From: Streptomyces lunaelactis
GTDB lineage: Bacteria; Actinomycetota; Actinomycetes; Streptomycetales; Streptomycetaceae
Length of the DNA: 64,000 nucleotides
Direction of reading: 5' to 3'
NCBI RefSeq assembly: GCF_003054555.1
Contig: NZ_CP026304.1
Span: 4,960,001 to 5,024,000, forward strand
Positions 6,843 to 17,085 of this stretch are shown piece after piece. The translations under genes and the position numbers were made by a program. Position 1 is the stretch's first letter; each line of letters begins with the position of its first letter. The notes under the pieces were generated by a model. That model saw only the letters and a list, made by a program, of their open reading frames with translations. It was not told the origin of the DNA and did not search any database.

Positions 6843-8609
6843 TCAAAGGCGATCAGGGGTGCGGATGCCGAGGAGCGCCATGCCCTGGTGGAGCGTGCGG
6901 GCGGTGATGTCGCACAGGAGCAGCCGGTTCTCGACCTGGGCCGGGGTGTCCGCCTTGAGGACCGGGCACTCGGCGTAGAACGTCGTGAAGAGCGACGCCA
7001 ACTGGTACAGGTACGCGGCCAGCTTGTGCGGCTCGTACGTCGAGGCGACGTCCGTCAGCGTTTCGCCGAACCGGTCCACGTGCAGGCCCAACGCACGCTC
7101 TGCCGAGGTCAGTTCGAGCTCCGGGTGTGCGACGGGCTGTGCCTCGCCGCGCAGCCGCAGGATCGACTGGATACGGGCGTACGCGTACTGGAGGTACACG
7201 GACGTGTCGCCGTTCAGCGAGACCATCTGGTCCAGGTCGAACTTGTAGTCCCGGGCCGCGGACGTCGACAAGTCGGCATACTTCACCGCGCCGATCCCGA
7301 TCTGGACGCCGTTCTCGACGATCTCCTGCTCGCTGAGGGCGACCTTCTCGTTGTTCTTCTCGCGCACGACCGCCGTCGCCCGCTCGATCGCCTCGTCCAG
7401 CAGGTCCACCAGCCGCACCGTCTCACCCGCACGGGTCTTGAACGGCTTGCCGTCCTTGCCCAGCACCGTGCCGAATGCCAGCTGTACGGCCTTGACCTCG
7501 TCGTTCAGCCAGCCCGCCCTGCGTGCCGTCTCGAAGACCATCTTGAAGTGCAGGGACTGGCGGGCGTCCACGACGTAGATCAGCGTGTTCGCCTTGAGGT
7601 TCTGCACCCGGTCGCGGATCGCGGAGAGGTCGGTGGCCGCATAGCCGTAGCCGCCGTTGCTCTTCTTGACGATGAGCGGGGTCGGGTTGCCGTCCGGTCC
7701 CTTCACATCGTCGAAGAAGACACAGAGCGCGCCCTCCGAGCGCACCGCCACGCCCGACTCCTCGAGGAGACGGCAGGTCTCCTCGAGCATGTCGTTGTAG
7801 CCGGACTCGCCGACGATGTCGGGGTCGCGGATCTCCATGTCGAGCTTGTTGAAGACCGAGTAGAAGTAGATCTTCGACTCGTCGACGAACCGCTGCCAGA
7901 GGGCGCGCGTCTCGGGGTCTCCGGACTGGAGGGCCACCACCCGGTCCCGGGCGCGGGCCTTGAACTCCTCGTCGGAGTCGAAGACCGCGCGGGAGGCCTT
8001 GTAGATGCGGTCCAGGGACGACATGGCCTCCTCGCCGGAGACCTCGCCGCCCTCGTGGTCCAGCTCGTGGGGGTGCTCGATCAGGTACTGGATGAGCATG
8101 CCGTACTGGGTGCCCCAGTCGCCGATGTGGTGGCGCCGGACCACCTGCTCGCCGGTGAACTCCAGGATCTCGACCATCGCGGCGCCGATCACGGCGGAGC
8201 GGAGGTGGCCGACGTGCATCTCCTTGGCCACGTTCGGCTGGGCGTAGTCGATGACCGTGGTGCCCGGGTTCTCGGCGAACGGGACGCCGAGCCGGTCGTC
8301 GGCGGCGCGTGCGGCGAGGGTCTTCACGATCGCCTCGTCGGTGAGCGTGATGTTGAGGAAGCCGGGGCCCGAGACCTCGATCTCCTTCAGCACGTCATTG
8401 GGCCCGATCGCCTCGACGACCTTGGCCGCGAGCTCGCGCGGGTTGCCCTTCAGCTTCTTGGCGAGCGCCAGGATGCCGTTGGCCTGGAAGTCGGCCCGGT
8501 CGCTTCGTCGCAGCAGCGGGTCGGCGGATCCGGCCTCCGGCAGAGTTGCCGAGAAGGCGTCCGCGAGGCGCTGCTGCACGGTCGAAGCGAGGGAAGGGAC
8601 CGAGGCCAT
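6843..8609 (-). CDS. argS: Arginyl-tRNA synthetase
   Basis: A 588-residue class I synthetase that charges tRNA-Arg. The N-terminal ArgRS-specific domain (residues 1-100, ending GPGFLNITL) is followed by the Rossmann catalytic core with the HIGH-type motif HVGH at 132-135. [20 protein letters not shown] stretch replaces a canonical KMSKS, as in many ArgRS. A C-terminal DALR anticodon-binding domain is present. The ATG at 8609 was chosen over an upstream ATG because the family starts at MASVPSLAS. It is divergent from lysS across a 202-base promoter region. It is an essential housekeeping gene. Confidence 0.97.
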   Translation of the reverse strand: MASVPSLASTVQQRLADAFSATLPEAGSADPLLRRSDRADFQANGILALAKKLKGNPRELAAKVVEAIGPNDVLKEIEVSGPGFLNITLTDEAIVKTLAARAADDRLGVPFAENPGTTVIDYAQPNVAKEMHVGHLRSAVIGAAMVEILEFTGEQVVRRHHIGDWGTQYGMLIQYLIEHPHELDHEGGEVSGEEAMSSLDRIYKASRAVFDSDEEFKARARDRVVALQSGDPETRALWQRFVDESKIYFYSVFNKLDMEIRDPDIVGESGYNDMLEETCRLLEESGVAVRSEGALCVFFDDVKGPDGNPTPLIVKKSNGGYGYAATDLSAIRDRVQNLKANTLIYVVDARQSLHFKMVFETARRAGWLNDEVKAVQLAFGTVLGKDGKPFKTRAGETVRLVDLLDEAIERATAVVREKNNEKVALSEQEIVENGVQIGIGAVKYADLSTSAARDYKFDLDQMVSLNGDTSVYLQYAYARIQSILRLRGEAQPVAHPELELTSAERALGLHVDRFGETLTDVASTYEPHKLAAYLYQLASLFTTFYAECPVLKADTPAQVENRLLLCDITARTLHQGMALLGIRTPDRL

Positions 8610-8811
8610 GAGCTTCCGTTCCTGTCGAGGGAGTCGTGGGTGTCGGGGGGTGTCCGGACGGTTGTCAAGTATCCCATGGAGCGGCAAGCCATTTCCCGCG
8701 AGAATGGCGGCGGAGCGGGCAACCCCGGAGGGGTGCCTCCCGTCTGGGAGAATGGTTTGCATCCCAGGCAACCGAAACAACCCGAGTAACCCGGGCATCA
8801 AGGACGAGGAC

Positions 8812-10551
8812 GTGCCGATCGTGGCTCAGAGCAGCACCGAGACCGACTGGGTCTCCCGTTTCGCGGACGAGGTCATCGCCGAGTCGGAGCGACGTGCGCC
8901 TGGCAAACCGGTAGTCGTCGCGTCCGGGCTCTCCCCCTCAGGACCGATCCACCTGGGCAATCTCCGTGAGGTGATGACCCCGCACCTGGTCGCGGACGAG
9001 ATCCGGCGGCGGGGGTACGAGGTCCGGCATCTGATCTCCTGGGACGACTACGACCGGTACCGCAAGGTGCCGGCCGGGGTCGAGGGCGTGGACGACTCCT
9101 GGGGCGAGTACATCGGCAAGCCGCTGACCTCGGTGCCGGCGCCCGCCGGGTCGGCGTACCCGGACTGGGCGGCGCACTTCAAGGCCGCGATGGTCGACGC
9201 GCTGGCCGAGCTGGGTGTCGAGTACGACGGCATCAGCCAGACCGAGCAGTACACGACGGGCGTGTACCGCGAGCAGGTCCTGCACGCGATGAGGAACCGG
9301 GCCAAGATCGACGCGATCCTGGACCAGTACCGGACGAAGAAGGCTCCCGCGAAGCCGCAGAAGTCGCAGAAGCCGGTCGAAGAGGCCGAGCTGGAGGCCG
9401 CGGAGGGTTCCGGCGCGGCCGCCGAGGACGACGGCAGCGGCGGCACCGCGGGCTACTTCCCGTACAAGCCGTACTGCGGGCAGTGCGGGAAGGACCTCAC
9501 CACCGTCACCTCGTACGACGACGGCACGACCGAGCTGGCCTATGTCTGCACGGCGTGCGGCTTCGGTGAGACCGTGCGGCTGAGCGAGTTCAACCGCGGC
9601 AAGCTGGTCTGGAAGGTCGACTGGCCGATGCGCTGGGCGTACGAGGGCGTGATCTTCGAGCCGAGCGGTGTCGACCACTCCTCGCCGGGGTCGTCGTTCG
9701 TCGTCGGCGGGCAGATCGTGCGCGAGATCTTCGACGGCGTGCAGCCGATCGGTCCGATGTACGCGTTCGTCGGCATCAGCGGCATGGCCAAGATGTCCTC
9801 CTCGCGCGGTGGCGTGCCGACGCCGGCCGACGCGCTGAAGATCATGGAGGCGCCGCTGCTGCGCTGGCTGTACGCGCGGCGCCGGCCGAACCAGTCGTTC
9901 AAGATCGCCTTCGACCAGGAGATCCAGCGGCTGTACGACGAGTGGGACAAGCTGGAGTCCAAGGTCGCGGACGGGTCGGTGCTGCCGGCCGACGCCGCGG
10001 CCTACTCGCGGGCGGCGCGGACCGCCGCGGGTGAACTGCCGCGTACGCCACGCCCGTTGCCGTACCGGACGCTCGCCTCGGTCGTCGACATCACGGCGGG
10101 CGCCGAGGAGCAGACGCTGCGGATCCTGAGCGAACTGGACCCGGCGAACCCGCTGAACTCGCTCGACGAGGCCCGGCCCCGGCTGGACCGCGCCGAGAAC
10201 TGGATCACCACCCAGGTCCCGGCCGACCAGCGCACACTGGTCCGCGAGGAGCCGGACACCGAGCTGCTCGGCTCGCTGGACGGCCAGGGGCGCGAGTCGC
10301 TGCGGCTGCTCATGGAGGGGCTGGACACGCACTGGTCGCTGGACGGTCTGACGACGCTGGTCTACGGCGTACCGAAGGTGATGGCGGGCCTGGAGCCTGA
10401 CGCCAAGCCGACGCCGGAGCTGAAGGTGGCCCAGCGGACGTTCTTCGCGCTGCTGTACCGGCTGCTGGTGAGCAGGGAGACGGGGCCGCGGCTGCCGACG
10501 CTGCTGCTGGCGGTGGGGGCGGACCGGGTGCGCAAGCTGCTCGGGGCGTAG
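8812..10551 (+). CDS. lysS: Class I lysyl-tRNA synthetase
   Basis: A 579-residue class I (archaeal/actinobacterial type) LysRS. The HIGH motif is PIHLGN at residues 45-50 and the KMSKS loop is KMSSS at about 327-331. Two CxxC pairs near 222-249 (CGQCGKD and CTACGFG) form a zinc site. A Lys/Glu/Ala-rich insertion of about 30 residues (178-205) precedes the zinc site. GTG 8812 has GGACGAGGA upstream. A second GTG nine bases later is possible. The gene is divergent from argS and ends at a strong terminator. Confidence 0.95.
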   Translation: MPIVAQSSTETDWVSRFADEVIAESERRAPGKPVVVASGLSPSGPIHLGNLREVMTPHLVADEIRRRGYEVRHLISWDDYDRYRKVPAGVEGVDDSWGEYIGKPLTSVPAPAGSAYPDWAAHFKAAMVDALAELGVEYDGISQTEQYTTGVYREQVLHAMRNRAKIDAILDQYRTKKAPAKPQKSQKPVEEAELEAAEGSGAAAEDDGSGGTAGYFPYKPYCGQCGKDLTTVTSYDDGTTELAYVCTACGFGETVRLSEFNRGKLVWKVDWPMRWAYEGVIFEPSGVDHSSPGSSFVVGGQIVREIFDGVQPIGPMYAFVGISGMAKMSSSRGGVPTPADALKIMEAPLLRWLYARRRPNQSFKIAFDQEIQRLYDEWDKLESKVADGSVLPADAAAYSRAARTAAGELPRTPRPLPYRTLASVVDITAGAEEQTLRILSELDPANPLNSLDEARPRLDRAENWITTQVPADQRTLVREEPDTELLGSLDGQGRESLRLLMEGLDTHWSLDGLTTLVYGVPKVMAGLEPDAKPTPELKVAQRTFFALLYRLLVSRETGPRLPTLLLAVGADRVRKLLGA

Positions 10552-10587
10552 CCACCGCGGTTGTACGAAAGCTGTACGGAGTTGTAC

Positions 10588-10625
10588 GGAGGGCCCTCAT
10601 CCGAGTTGTCGGGTGAGGGCCCTCC
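10588..10625. terminator. Bidirectional terminator after lysS
   Basis: A 17-bp stem (GGAGGGCCCTCATCCGA with its complement, one G-U-type mismatch) with the tetraloop GTTG lies between the ends of lysS and the DUF2637 gene. Three near-repeats of TGTACGGA sit just before it (about 10560-10590). Confidence 0.9.
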
Positions 10626-10679
10626 GGCGTTGCTGGTGCTGAGCGGCCCTCGGCGTTGCCGGACGTCCCGCCGCCCCGA

Positions 10680-12110
10680 CTACGCGATGTGCTCGGCGTC
10701 CGCGTCCAGTTCCGTCTGGTACCGGTACCGGAAGTCCCGCAGATAACCCCTGAGTGAGCTCTCGCTCAGCGGGCCGCCCGTGCGCCCCGTGATGCCGTAG
10801 AGGTCCATCAGATAGAGGCCGAACTGGCGGGCGTTGGGGAAGTCGCCGTGCTCGCTGACGTACTTGCGGAAGGCGTTGAAGTACGCCTCCTCGCGGGTCA
10901 GATCGTCGGGCAGGCCGGTGGCCGGCAGCTCCTCGGCCTCCGCGTCGAGGAGCTCCTCGACGGGCAGCTCCCGCTGCGCGCCGGGCTCGGCGTACTGGGC
11001 CTGGGCGTCGGCGCGTTGGCCCGGGACGGTCCCGCCGAGGGGGCGGGTGCGGCCCGGTCCGGCCGGGACGCGTACCGGGGTGGGCTCCAGGTCCTCGACG
11101 TACGTCGGGTTGAAGGCGGTCTCGTGCGCCTCCTGGGGCACCTGCGGAGCCGCGAACCAGGGATTCTGGTGGGGTGCGCCGTCCTCAGCCTGCTGCGGCT
11201 GCTGTTCCGCGTACTGCTGCGCGCTCTGCTGCGCTTCGTACTCCTGGTACTGCTGGTACTCGTCGTACTCCTGGTACTGCTCCTGCTCCTGGGGCCATTC
11301 CTGCGCCACCGGCGCCTGGCCCAGGCCCTGCTGCTGGCCCGGGGTCTGTGCCTGGCCCGGGGTCTGTGCCCGCGTCAGCTCCGGATGCGATGCCGGTGCC
11401 GGCGTCGGTGGCAGGAGCATGGGTTCGATGCCTGCTGCGGCGAGTCCGGCGGGGGCGGTGTCGGTGAGGGGTACGCCGTATTTGGACAGGCGCAGGGGCA
11501 TGAGGGATTCGATGGGGGCTTTGCGTTTCCAGCCGCGGCCGAAGCGCGCCTGGAGGCGGGCCTGGTAGATCAGCCGGTCCTGTTCGAGCTTGATGACCTG
11601 CTCGTAACTGCGCAGCTCCCACAGCTTCATCCGGCGCCACAGCATGAAGGTGGGGATGGGGGAGAGGAGCCAGCGGGTGAGACGGACGCCTTCCATGTGC
11701 TTGTCGGCCGTGATGTCGGCGATCCGGCCCACGGCGTGCCGGGCCGCTTCGACGGAGACGACGAACAGGACCGGGATGACGGCGTGCATGCCGACGCCGA
11801 GCGGGTCGGGCCAGGAGGCGGCGCCGTTGAAGGCGATCGTGGCCACGGTGAGGAGCCATGCGGTCTGGCGCAGCAGCGGGAAGGGGATGCGCAGCCAGGT
11901 CAGGAGCAGGTCGAGGGCGAGCAGGACGCAGATGCCCGCGTCGATGCCGATCGGGAAGACGAGGGAGAAGTCGCCGAAGCCCTTGCGCTCGGCAAGCTCG
12001 CGCACAGCGGCGTACGAGCCCGCGAAGCCGATCGCGGCGATGATCACCGCGCCTGCGACCACGACCCCGATGAGTATGCGGTGCGTGCGTGTCAGCTGCA
12101 TCGCGGCCAC
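10680..12110 (-). CDS. DUF2637 membrane protein with Gln/Glu/Tyr-rich region
   Basis: A 476-residue protein. Four hydrophobic segments lie in residues 8-150 (starting RILIGVVVAGAVIIAAIGFAG) and match DUF2637, a family also found in SpdB-like plasmid-spread proteins. A basic segment follows (FGRGWKRKAPIESL), then a disordered middle region very rich in Gln, Glu and Tyr (QEQEQYQEYDEYQQYQEYE) and TPGQ repeats. A conserved C-terminal helical domain ends in SLRGYLRDFRYRY. The start is GTG 12110, with GGGAGGGG seven bases upstream and ATG three codons on. DUF2637 proteins on chromosomes have no assigned role. Confidence 0.82.
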   Translation of the reverse strand: MAAMQLTRTHRILIGVVVAGAVIIAAIGFAGSYAAVRELAERKGFGDFSLVFPIGIDAGICVLLALDLLLTWLRIPFPLLRQTAWLLTVATIAFNGAASWPDPLGVGMHAVIPVLFVVSVEAARHAVGRIADITADKHMEGVRLTRWLLSPIPTFMLWRRMKLWELRSYEQVIKLEQDRLIYQARLQARFGRGWKRKAPIESLMPLRLSKYGVPLTDTAPAGLAAAGIEPMLLPPTPAPASHPELTRAQTPGQAQTPGQQQGLGQAPVAQEWPQEQEQYQEYDEYQQYQEYEAQQSAQQYAEQQPQQAEDGAPHQNPWFAAPQVPQEAHETAFNPTYVEDLEPTPVRVPAGPGRTRPLGGTVPGQRADAQAQYAEPGAQRELPVEELLDAEAEELPATGLPDDLTREEAYFNAFRKYVSEHGDFPNARQFGLYLMDLYGITGRTGGPLSESSLRGYLRDFRYRYQTELDADAEHIA

Positions 12111-12266
12111 CCGCGATCCCCTCCCGTTTTCGAATCCAGCGGCCACAGCCTGGCACATGCTTGCGGAGGCCGTCCCTCCGGGCGGCATTCCCGCGTCGGT
12201 CCGGGCGTTGGTCCGGGCAGCGGCGGGCCCCGGGCAGCGGCGGGCTCCGTCAACAGGCTGGGGTCA

Positions 12267-12384
12267 GAACCTACGTGCCGAGTCCTGAACCTACGTGCCG
12301 GCGAACCTCCGTGCCGGGTTCGGAACCCAGGTGTTACCGAACCTGAGCCTTGGTGAAAGCGTTGGTGAGGCTACGTGCCGGCGA
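12267..12384. repeat. Cluster of short direct repeats upstream of the DUF2637 gene
   Basis: GAACCTACGTGCCG occurs at 12267-12280 and 12287-12300 with a 20-base period. A one-mismatch copy (GAACCTCCGTGCCG) lies at 12303-12316 and partial copies reach 12384. The stretch between the DUF2637 start and the next gene end holds nothing else recognisable. Confidence 0.65.
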
Positions 12385-12389
12385 CGGCC

Positions 12390-13109
12390 CTACTTGTTGG
12401 CGACGGCGACCGAGGCCACCGCCTCCTTCGCCGCCGCGACGGCGCCCTTCATCAGGTCGGCGGAGGCCGGGGACTTCGCGCCCGCGTAGCCGGTGCCGTT
12501 GTAGGTGAGCGTGACCACGACATTGCCGGTGCGCGACACGATGGTCGCGTACGTGAAGTCCTCGCCGGTCTTCACCAGGTTGTAGGCGATGGCCGTACCA
12601 GCCTCACCGACGCCCGTCGCGGGCGAGGTCCGGACGCTCTTGGCGCCCTCCGTCGCCTTCGCCTTGGCGATCTCCTTGGCGTAGTTGTCCTTGGCACGCT
12701 GCTCGCCGCTGACGCCGAGGGACGACTCGGAGTCGTACCGCAGGAAGGAGACATCGAGCCAGCGGTACTGCGAGCCCTTCACACCGTTGTCGTCCAGACC
12801 GTTCCAGGAGCACGAGCGGCGGTTGGCGACGTCAGTGGACTTGCCGGCCGTGCCCGCCTTGACCTTCGTCTGAGGCACCAGCTTCGCGATCGTCTTCGCG
12901 GAGATCGACTTGCAGGGGTCGGAGAGCTTGGCGAACCTTGCCGCAGCGACGGTCGGCGACGTCTTCGCGTCCGGGGAGGCGGCGGAGGACGAGCCCGAGT
13001 CCTTCTTGCTGCCGGAGTCGGAGTCCGACGAGCAGCCGGCGACGACGAGCATCACCGGGACGGCTGCGCAGGCGAGTATGCGGGTGAGTCGCGGGGCTGA
13101 ACGGTGCAT
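12390..13109 (-). CDS. DUF3558 lipoprotein, copy 1
   Basis: A 239-residue exported lipoprotein with lipobox VAGC (Cys at about 26) and a Ser/Asp/Lys-rich linker. The DUF3558-type domain has a conserved cysteine pair (DPCKSIS and RRSCSWNG). ATG 13109 is preceded by AAGGAACC and starts a standard signal sequence. It lies next to a second family member on the same strand, which looks like an old tandem duplication. The role is unknown. Family members are surface proteins in mycobacteria and streptomycetes. Confidence 0.85.
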   Translation of the reverse strand: MHRSAPRLTRILACAAVPVMLVVAGCSSDSDSGSKKDSGSSSAASPDAKTSPTVAAARFAKLSDPCKSISAKTIAKLVPQTKVKAGTAGKSTDVANRRSCSWNGLDDNGVKGSQYRWLDVSFLRYDSESSLGVSGEQRAKDNYAKEIAKAKATEGAKSVRTSPATGVGEAGTAIAYNLVKTGEDFTYATIVSRTGNVVVTLTYNGTGYAGAKSPASADLMKGAVAAAKEAVASVAVANK

Positions 13110-13232
13110 GGTTCCTTCAGTGGGTCGATTGTCGTCCGGTCCGGTCGGCGAGGCCACGGTACGCGGACCTGGCCCGTCCGGGGGTATGACTCCGTATACG
13201 TACGCGGGTGCGCGGAACGGCTCAGTCGCGGC

Positions 13233-14090
13233 TCAACCGCTGACCTGCTCGACGAGCTTGCGGGCCAGACTCTGTGCCTTTTCCTGCAGTTCCTTGCTGT
13301 CCGGGACCCCTGTGGTGAGGGCGGGCTGCTCGGCGTAGACGATGGTCACGATCACGTTCGATGTGCGGAAGACCACGCTCACGGTGCGGTGCCGGGCGGT
13401 GGAACCGGTCCCGGCGCCGGCGAGGACGTCATCGATGAAGGCGCCGTCACCGAGGCCGTCGAGCACGCGCGGCTCGAGCCCGTCGGGAGTGCCGGTGGCG
13501 GTGCCCGACGGGGTCTCTGTGCCCGACGGGGTGGACGGATCCGTCGTCGGGGTCGTCGGGGTCGTCGGGGTCTTCGGCGTCGTGGCCGTCGTCGGGGACG
13601 GGGTGCCGGTGGAGGACTCCTGCCCCTTCTCGTCCCTCGGGTCGGCGGGGACCGGCAGCGCGGCAGCGGCCTGCTTCTTGGCGAAGACCTCCTGCGCCCG
13701 GTCGTCGTCGCTCACCGCGGTGTCGTACGAGACGACCCGCTCGAAGTCGACGGTGAGGCGGTGCGAGGCGTCCGGGGCGTCGGCCTTCCAGCGGCAGCCG
13801 ACGCGGCGGTCGGTGTCGTAGGTGACCGAGGCCGTACCGCGGTACACCTGCTGCCGCTGATCCTCGGGCAGCTCGGTGGCGCCGGGCAGCAGATCCTTCA
13901 GAGTGGAGCGCTCGACCGATCCGCAGGGCTCGCGGAGCGTGCGGTACTTGCCGGGGGCCGCGGCGGAGGACTTGGCGCCGCCTGCCTTGGAGTCGGTGGC
14001 GGAGCCGTCGGTGGCGGTGTCGGCGGTGCAGCCGGCGACGAACGCCACGAGGAGCGCCGCGAGGCCGGGTACGTACGCCTTTCGTTGCAC
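13233..14090 (-). CDS. DUF3558 lipoprotein, copy 2
   Basis: A 285-residue exported lipoprotein with lipobox VAGC (Cys21) and the conserved cysteine pair EPCGSVE and VGCRWKAD. It differs from copy 1 by a Thr/Pro insertion of about 50 residues in the middle (TTPTTPTTP type), encoded by 9-base tandem repeats at about 13545-13600. The start is GTG. A separate promoter is likely because 123 bases lie between it and copy 1. Confidence 0.85.
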   Translation of the reverse strand: MQRKAYVPGLAALLVAFVAGCTADTATDGSATDSKAGGAKSSAAAPGKYRTLREPCGSVERSTLKDLLPGATELPEDQRQQVYRGTASVTYDTDRRVGCRWKADAPDASHRLTVDFERVVSYDTAVSDDDRAQEVFAKKQAAAALPVPADPRDEKGQESSTGTPSPTTATTPKTPTTPTTPTTDPSTPSGTETPSGTATGTPDGLEPRVLDGLGDGAFIDDVLAGAGTGSTARHRTVSVVFRTSNVIVTIVYAEQPALTTGVPDSKELQEKAQSLARKLVEQVSG

Positions 14091-14253
14091 GGTCCCAGGC
14101 TCCCTTCGAGAGGAAAAGCGGTTGCCGCCCGATGACGGCCGATGGACACAATGTCTATCGCACGAGCTGCGGTGGATGCCGGTCCGCCGAGTCTTTTACT
14201 GATCTTGGTGCCGCCTTTTGCGCTTTGGGCTTTTTTGGGGGAATTGAGGAGTT

Positions 14254-15447
14254 ATGTCGTATGTAGAGGTGCCGGGCGCGAAGGTCCCGATCCGGATGTG
14301 GACCGACCCTTCGACGGTCGAGGACGGGGCGATGCAGCAACTGCGGAACGTTGCCACCCTGCCGTGGATCAAGGGTCTTGCCGTGATGCCGGACGTCCAC
14401 TACGGCAAGGGCGCGACGGTCGGCTCGGTGATCGCGATGCGCGGGGCGGTCTGCCCGGCGGCCGTCGGCGTCGACATCGGCTGCGGCATGTCGGCGGTGA
14501 AGACCTCGCTCACCGCGAACGACCTGCCCGGTGATCTTTCCCGGCTCCGCTCGAAGATCGAGCAGGCGATCCCGGTCGGCCGCGGGATGCACGACGACCC
14601 GGTGGACCCGAGCCGGGTGCACGGGCTTCCGGCGGCGGGGTGGGACGACTTCTGGAGCCGGTTCGACGGGATCGCGGAAGCGGTCAAATTCCGTCAGGAA
14701 CGTGCCACCAGGCAGATGGGAACGCTCGGATCGGGAAACCACTTCGTCGAATTCTGTCTGGACGAGTCGGGGTCGGCCTGGCTGATGCTGCACTCGGGTT
14801 CGCGGAACATCGGCAAGGAGCTCGCCGACTTCCACATCGGCCAGGCGCAGAAGCTGCCGCACAACCAGGGTCTTGTGGACCGTGACCTGGCAGTCTTCAT
14901 CGCGGATACCCCGCAGATGGAGGCGTACCGGAATGATCTCTTCTGGGCGCAGGAGTATGCGAAGTACAACCGCGCGATCATGATGGGGCTCTTCCAGGAC
15001 GTGGTCCGGCGGGAGTTCAAGAAGGCGAAGGTGACCTTCGAGCCGGTTCTCTCCTGCCATCACAACTATGTGGCGGAGGAGCGGTACGAGGGCATGGACC
15101 TGCTGGTCACCCGCAAGGGAGCGATCCGGGCAGGCAGCGGGGAGTTCGGGATCATCCCGGGGTCGATGGGCACCGGCTCGTACATCGTGAAGGGTCTGGG
15201 GAACACCAAGTCCTTCAACTCGGCGTCGCACGGCGCGGGTCGGAAGATGAGCCGTACCGCGGCGAAGCGGCGGTTCTCGACGAAGGACCTGGCGGAGCAG
15301 ACGCGGGGTGTGGAGTGCCGTAAGGACTCCGGCGTCGTGGATGAGATCCCGGGGGCGTACAAGCCGATCGAGAAGGTCATCGACCAGCAGCGGGACCTGG
15401 TGGAGGTCGTCGCGAAGCTGAAGCAGGTCATCTGCGTCAAGGGCTGA
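14254..15447 (+). CDS. rtcB: RtcB-family RNA ligase
   Basis: A 397-residue tRNA-splicing/RNA-repair ligase that joins 2',3'-cyclic phosphate or 3'-phosphate ends to 5'-OH using GTP and Mn2+. Metal ligands are visible in VGVDIGCGM (D74, C77), GSGNHFVE, HSGSRNIG and CHHNY. The guanylylated histidine lies in SASHGAGR. The length and motifs are complete. GAGGAG lies just upstream of the ATG. No RtcA, RtcR or archease gene is adjacent. The 163-base leader is unusually T-rich for this genome (about 14190-14245), probably the promoter. Confidence 0.95.
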   Translation: MSYVEVPGAKVPIRMWTDPSTVEDGAMQQLRNVATLPWIKGLAVMPDVHYGKGATVGSVIAMRGAVCPAAVGVDIGCGMSAVKTSLTANDLPGDLSRLRSKIEQAIPVGRGMHDDPVDPSRVHGLPAAGWDDFWSRFDGIAEAVKFRQERATRQMGTLGSGNHFVEFCLDESGSAWLMLHSGSRNIGKELADFHIGQAQKLPHNQGLVDRDLAVFIADTPQMEAYRNDLFWAQEYAKYNRAIMMGLFQDVVRREFKKAKVTFEPVLSCHHNYVAEERYEGMDLLVTRKGAIRAGSGEFGIIPGSMGTGSYIVKGLGNTKSFNSASHGAGRKMSRTAAKRRFSTKDLAEQTRGVECRKDSGVVDEIPGAYKPIEKVIDQQRDLVEVVAKLKQVICVKG

Positions 15448-15522
15448 CTTGATCTTTAACCCCGGGGTCCGAACGAGGTCTCGAACTTGATCACTCGTGT
15501 CGGTAACCGCCGCACGTGCTGG

Positions 15523-17064
15523 TCATGGTGTGTCCTTGAAGGGGTGTGCGGAACGATGCGTGGGCCGGGTCCTCCAGGCCTGTCGTTCCTGGCCGCGGGG
15601 GTCGTCGACCTGGGTCCACTCTGCGTCGATGCGCATCGTGGCCCGGCGCTCGCTGTCGTACGGGTCCCAGCCGGGGTTACCGGTCCTGGCGAACCGCACC
15701 CACGTCTCGTGCACTCGGGCGGCGAGATCCGCGGGAGGCTTGTCGAGGCCGAGCAGGCCGTTGGGTCCGTGCAGCTGGGGGAGATGCGCGAGGTCGAAGA
15801 CGAAGGGGAGCTCTATCGCGTGGGTGGCGCCGAGCTCTCCGTTCAGGGCAGGGGAGCGCCAGGCGAACTCGTAGCCGAAGGTGGCGGACTGGGGGTGGGC
15901 GGCATGGGCGCTGGCCAGTGCCCAGCTGCCCGCGCCGAACGCGGCGTCGCCCATGATGGCGGACCGCAGCTCACCGCAGGACGCCTCGGGGCGTGCCTTC
16001 CGGTACGTCTCGACGAGCTGCGCCGGATTCGGGTGCGAGCGGGCCGCCGCCGCGTCGACGTCGGCTGCGGTCGAGGTGGAGTAGTTGCCCACGGGTGCCA
16101 GGTAGAGGTTTCCCTCCTCGGTGTTGGTCCCGATGAGCAGGTCGACGTCGGCGCTGAGGCCGGCGGAGACGGATTCGGCGGGCTGGGTGTCGAGGACCAG
16201 GCTGAAGGGGCTGAGTCCGATCAGCGGGTCGCTGTGCGTCTCGGTCTGCAGGTCAATGCCCGCGAGCCGGTTGGCGGCCTCGACCAGGCGCTCGTCGTCG
16301 ATGTCCGCGAAGGCGTCGACATGGGGATCGATGCCCAGCGCCGCGGCTGCGGCCTTGGTGACGCGGGCGGCCTGCTCGGTCGTGAACGCCCCCAGTCCGC
16401 TGCCGCTTTGGACGATCGCCCGGCGGAAGAGGCCCGTGGCCTCGGGGGTGGCGAGCACGCCGCCGACAATGGTTGCCCCGGCCGACTGGCCGAAGAGCGT
16501 GACGTTGCGCGGATCACCGCCGAAGGCGGCGATGTTCTCCCGCACCCAGCGCAGCGCGGCGACGACGTCGAGCAGGCCGCGATTGACGGGCGCTCCGGGG
16601 ATGTCGAGGAATCCCGCGATGCCGAGCCGGTAGTTCAGGGTGACGAGGACGACGCCGTCGCGGGCGAAGCCGGAGCCGTCGTACATCGCGGACCGCGTCG
16701 ATCCCGCGACGAATCCGCCGCCGTGGGCGAACACCATGACGGGCAGGTCGCCGCCCACGGCGGCAGGCGTCCAGACGCTGACGGTGAGGTAGTCCTCCCC
16801 GTGCTTCCAACCGGCGCCGAAGTAGGGGGACATGTCCACGCTGCCGAGCTTGCGCTCGGACTGCGGCGCGTTGGGTCCCGGCACGGTGGCGTCCCGTACT
16901 CCGTCCCAGGACTCGTGCGGCTGCGGCTGCGGCGGCGCGAAACGGCCGGCGTCGAGGGGAGGGGCGGCGTAGGGGATGTTCAGGAAGGCGGTGATTCCGT
17001 CCTGGCGCAGGCCACGGACCGCTCCCTGAGCGGTCGTCACGATGGGGTCGGTGTCGGGGTTCAC
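15523..17064 (-). CDS. Type B carboxylesterase
   Basis: A 513-residue alpha/beta hydrolase of the carboxylesterase/para-nitrobenzyl esterase family, which cleaves carboxylic esters. The oxyanion hole is FAHGGGFV and the nucleophile elbow is GQSAG. An acidic residue follows in GTNTEEGN and the catalytic histidine in GATHAIELPF. No signal peptide is present, so it is cytoplasmic. The start is GTG or ATG at 17064. It is convergent with rtcB and lies on the same strand as, but separate from, the MBL-fold gene upstream. Confidence 0.92.
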   Translation of the reverse strand: MNPDTDPIVTTAQGAVRGLRQDGITAFLNIPYAAPPLDAGRFAPPQPQPHESWDGVRDATVPGPNAPQSERKLGSVDMSPYFGAGWKHGEDYLTVSVWTPAAVGGDLPVMVFAHGGGFVAGSTRSAMYDGSGFARDGVVLVTLNYRLGIAGFLDIPGAPVNRGLLDVVAALRWVRENIAAFGGDPRNVTLFGQSAGATIVGGVLATPEATGLFRRAIVQSGSGLGAFTTEQAARVTKAAAAALGIDPHVDAFADIDDERLVEAANRLAGIDLQTETHSDPLIGLSPFSLVLDTQPAESVSAGLSADVDLLIGTNTEEGNLYLAPVGNYSTSTAADVDAAAARSHPNPAQLVETYRKARPEASCGELRSAIMGDAAFGAGSWALASAHAAHPQSATFGYEFAWRSPALNGELGATHAIELPFVFDLAHLPQLHGPNGLLGLDKPPADLAARVHETWVRFARTGNPGWDPYDSERRATMRIDAEWTQVDDPRGQERQAWRTRPTHRSAHPFKDTP

Positions 17065-17085
17065 AGTCGTGCCTCTCTGCGGGCC

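Noticed and set aside
6888..8789. A 633-codon open frame antisense to argS
   Set aside because: Its composition is that of the complementary strand of a high-GC gene, while the argS strand has all synthetase motifs.
10680..12110. DUF2637 gene as proof of an integrated plasmid
   Set aside because: No integrase, replication or transfer gene, or attachment site is nearby, and it sits beside housekeeping lysS.
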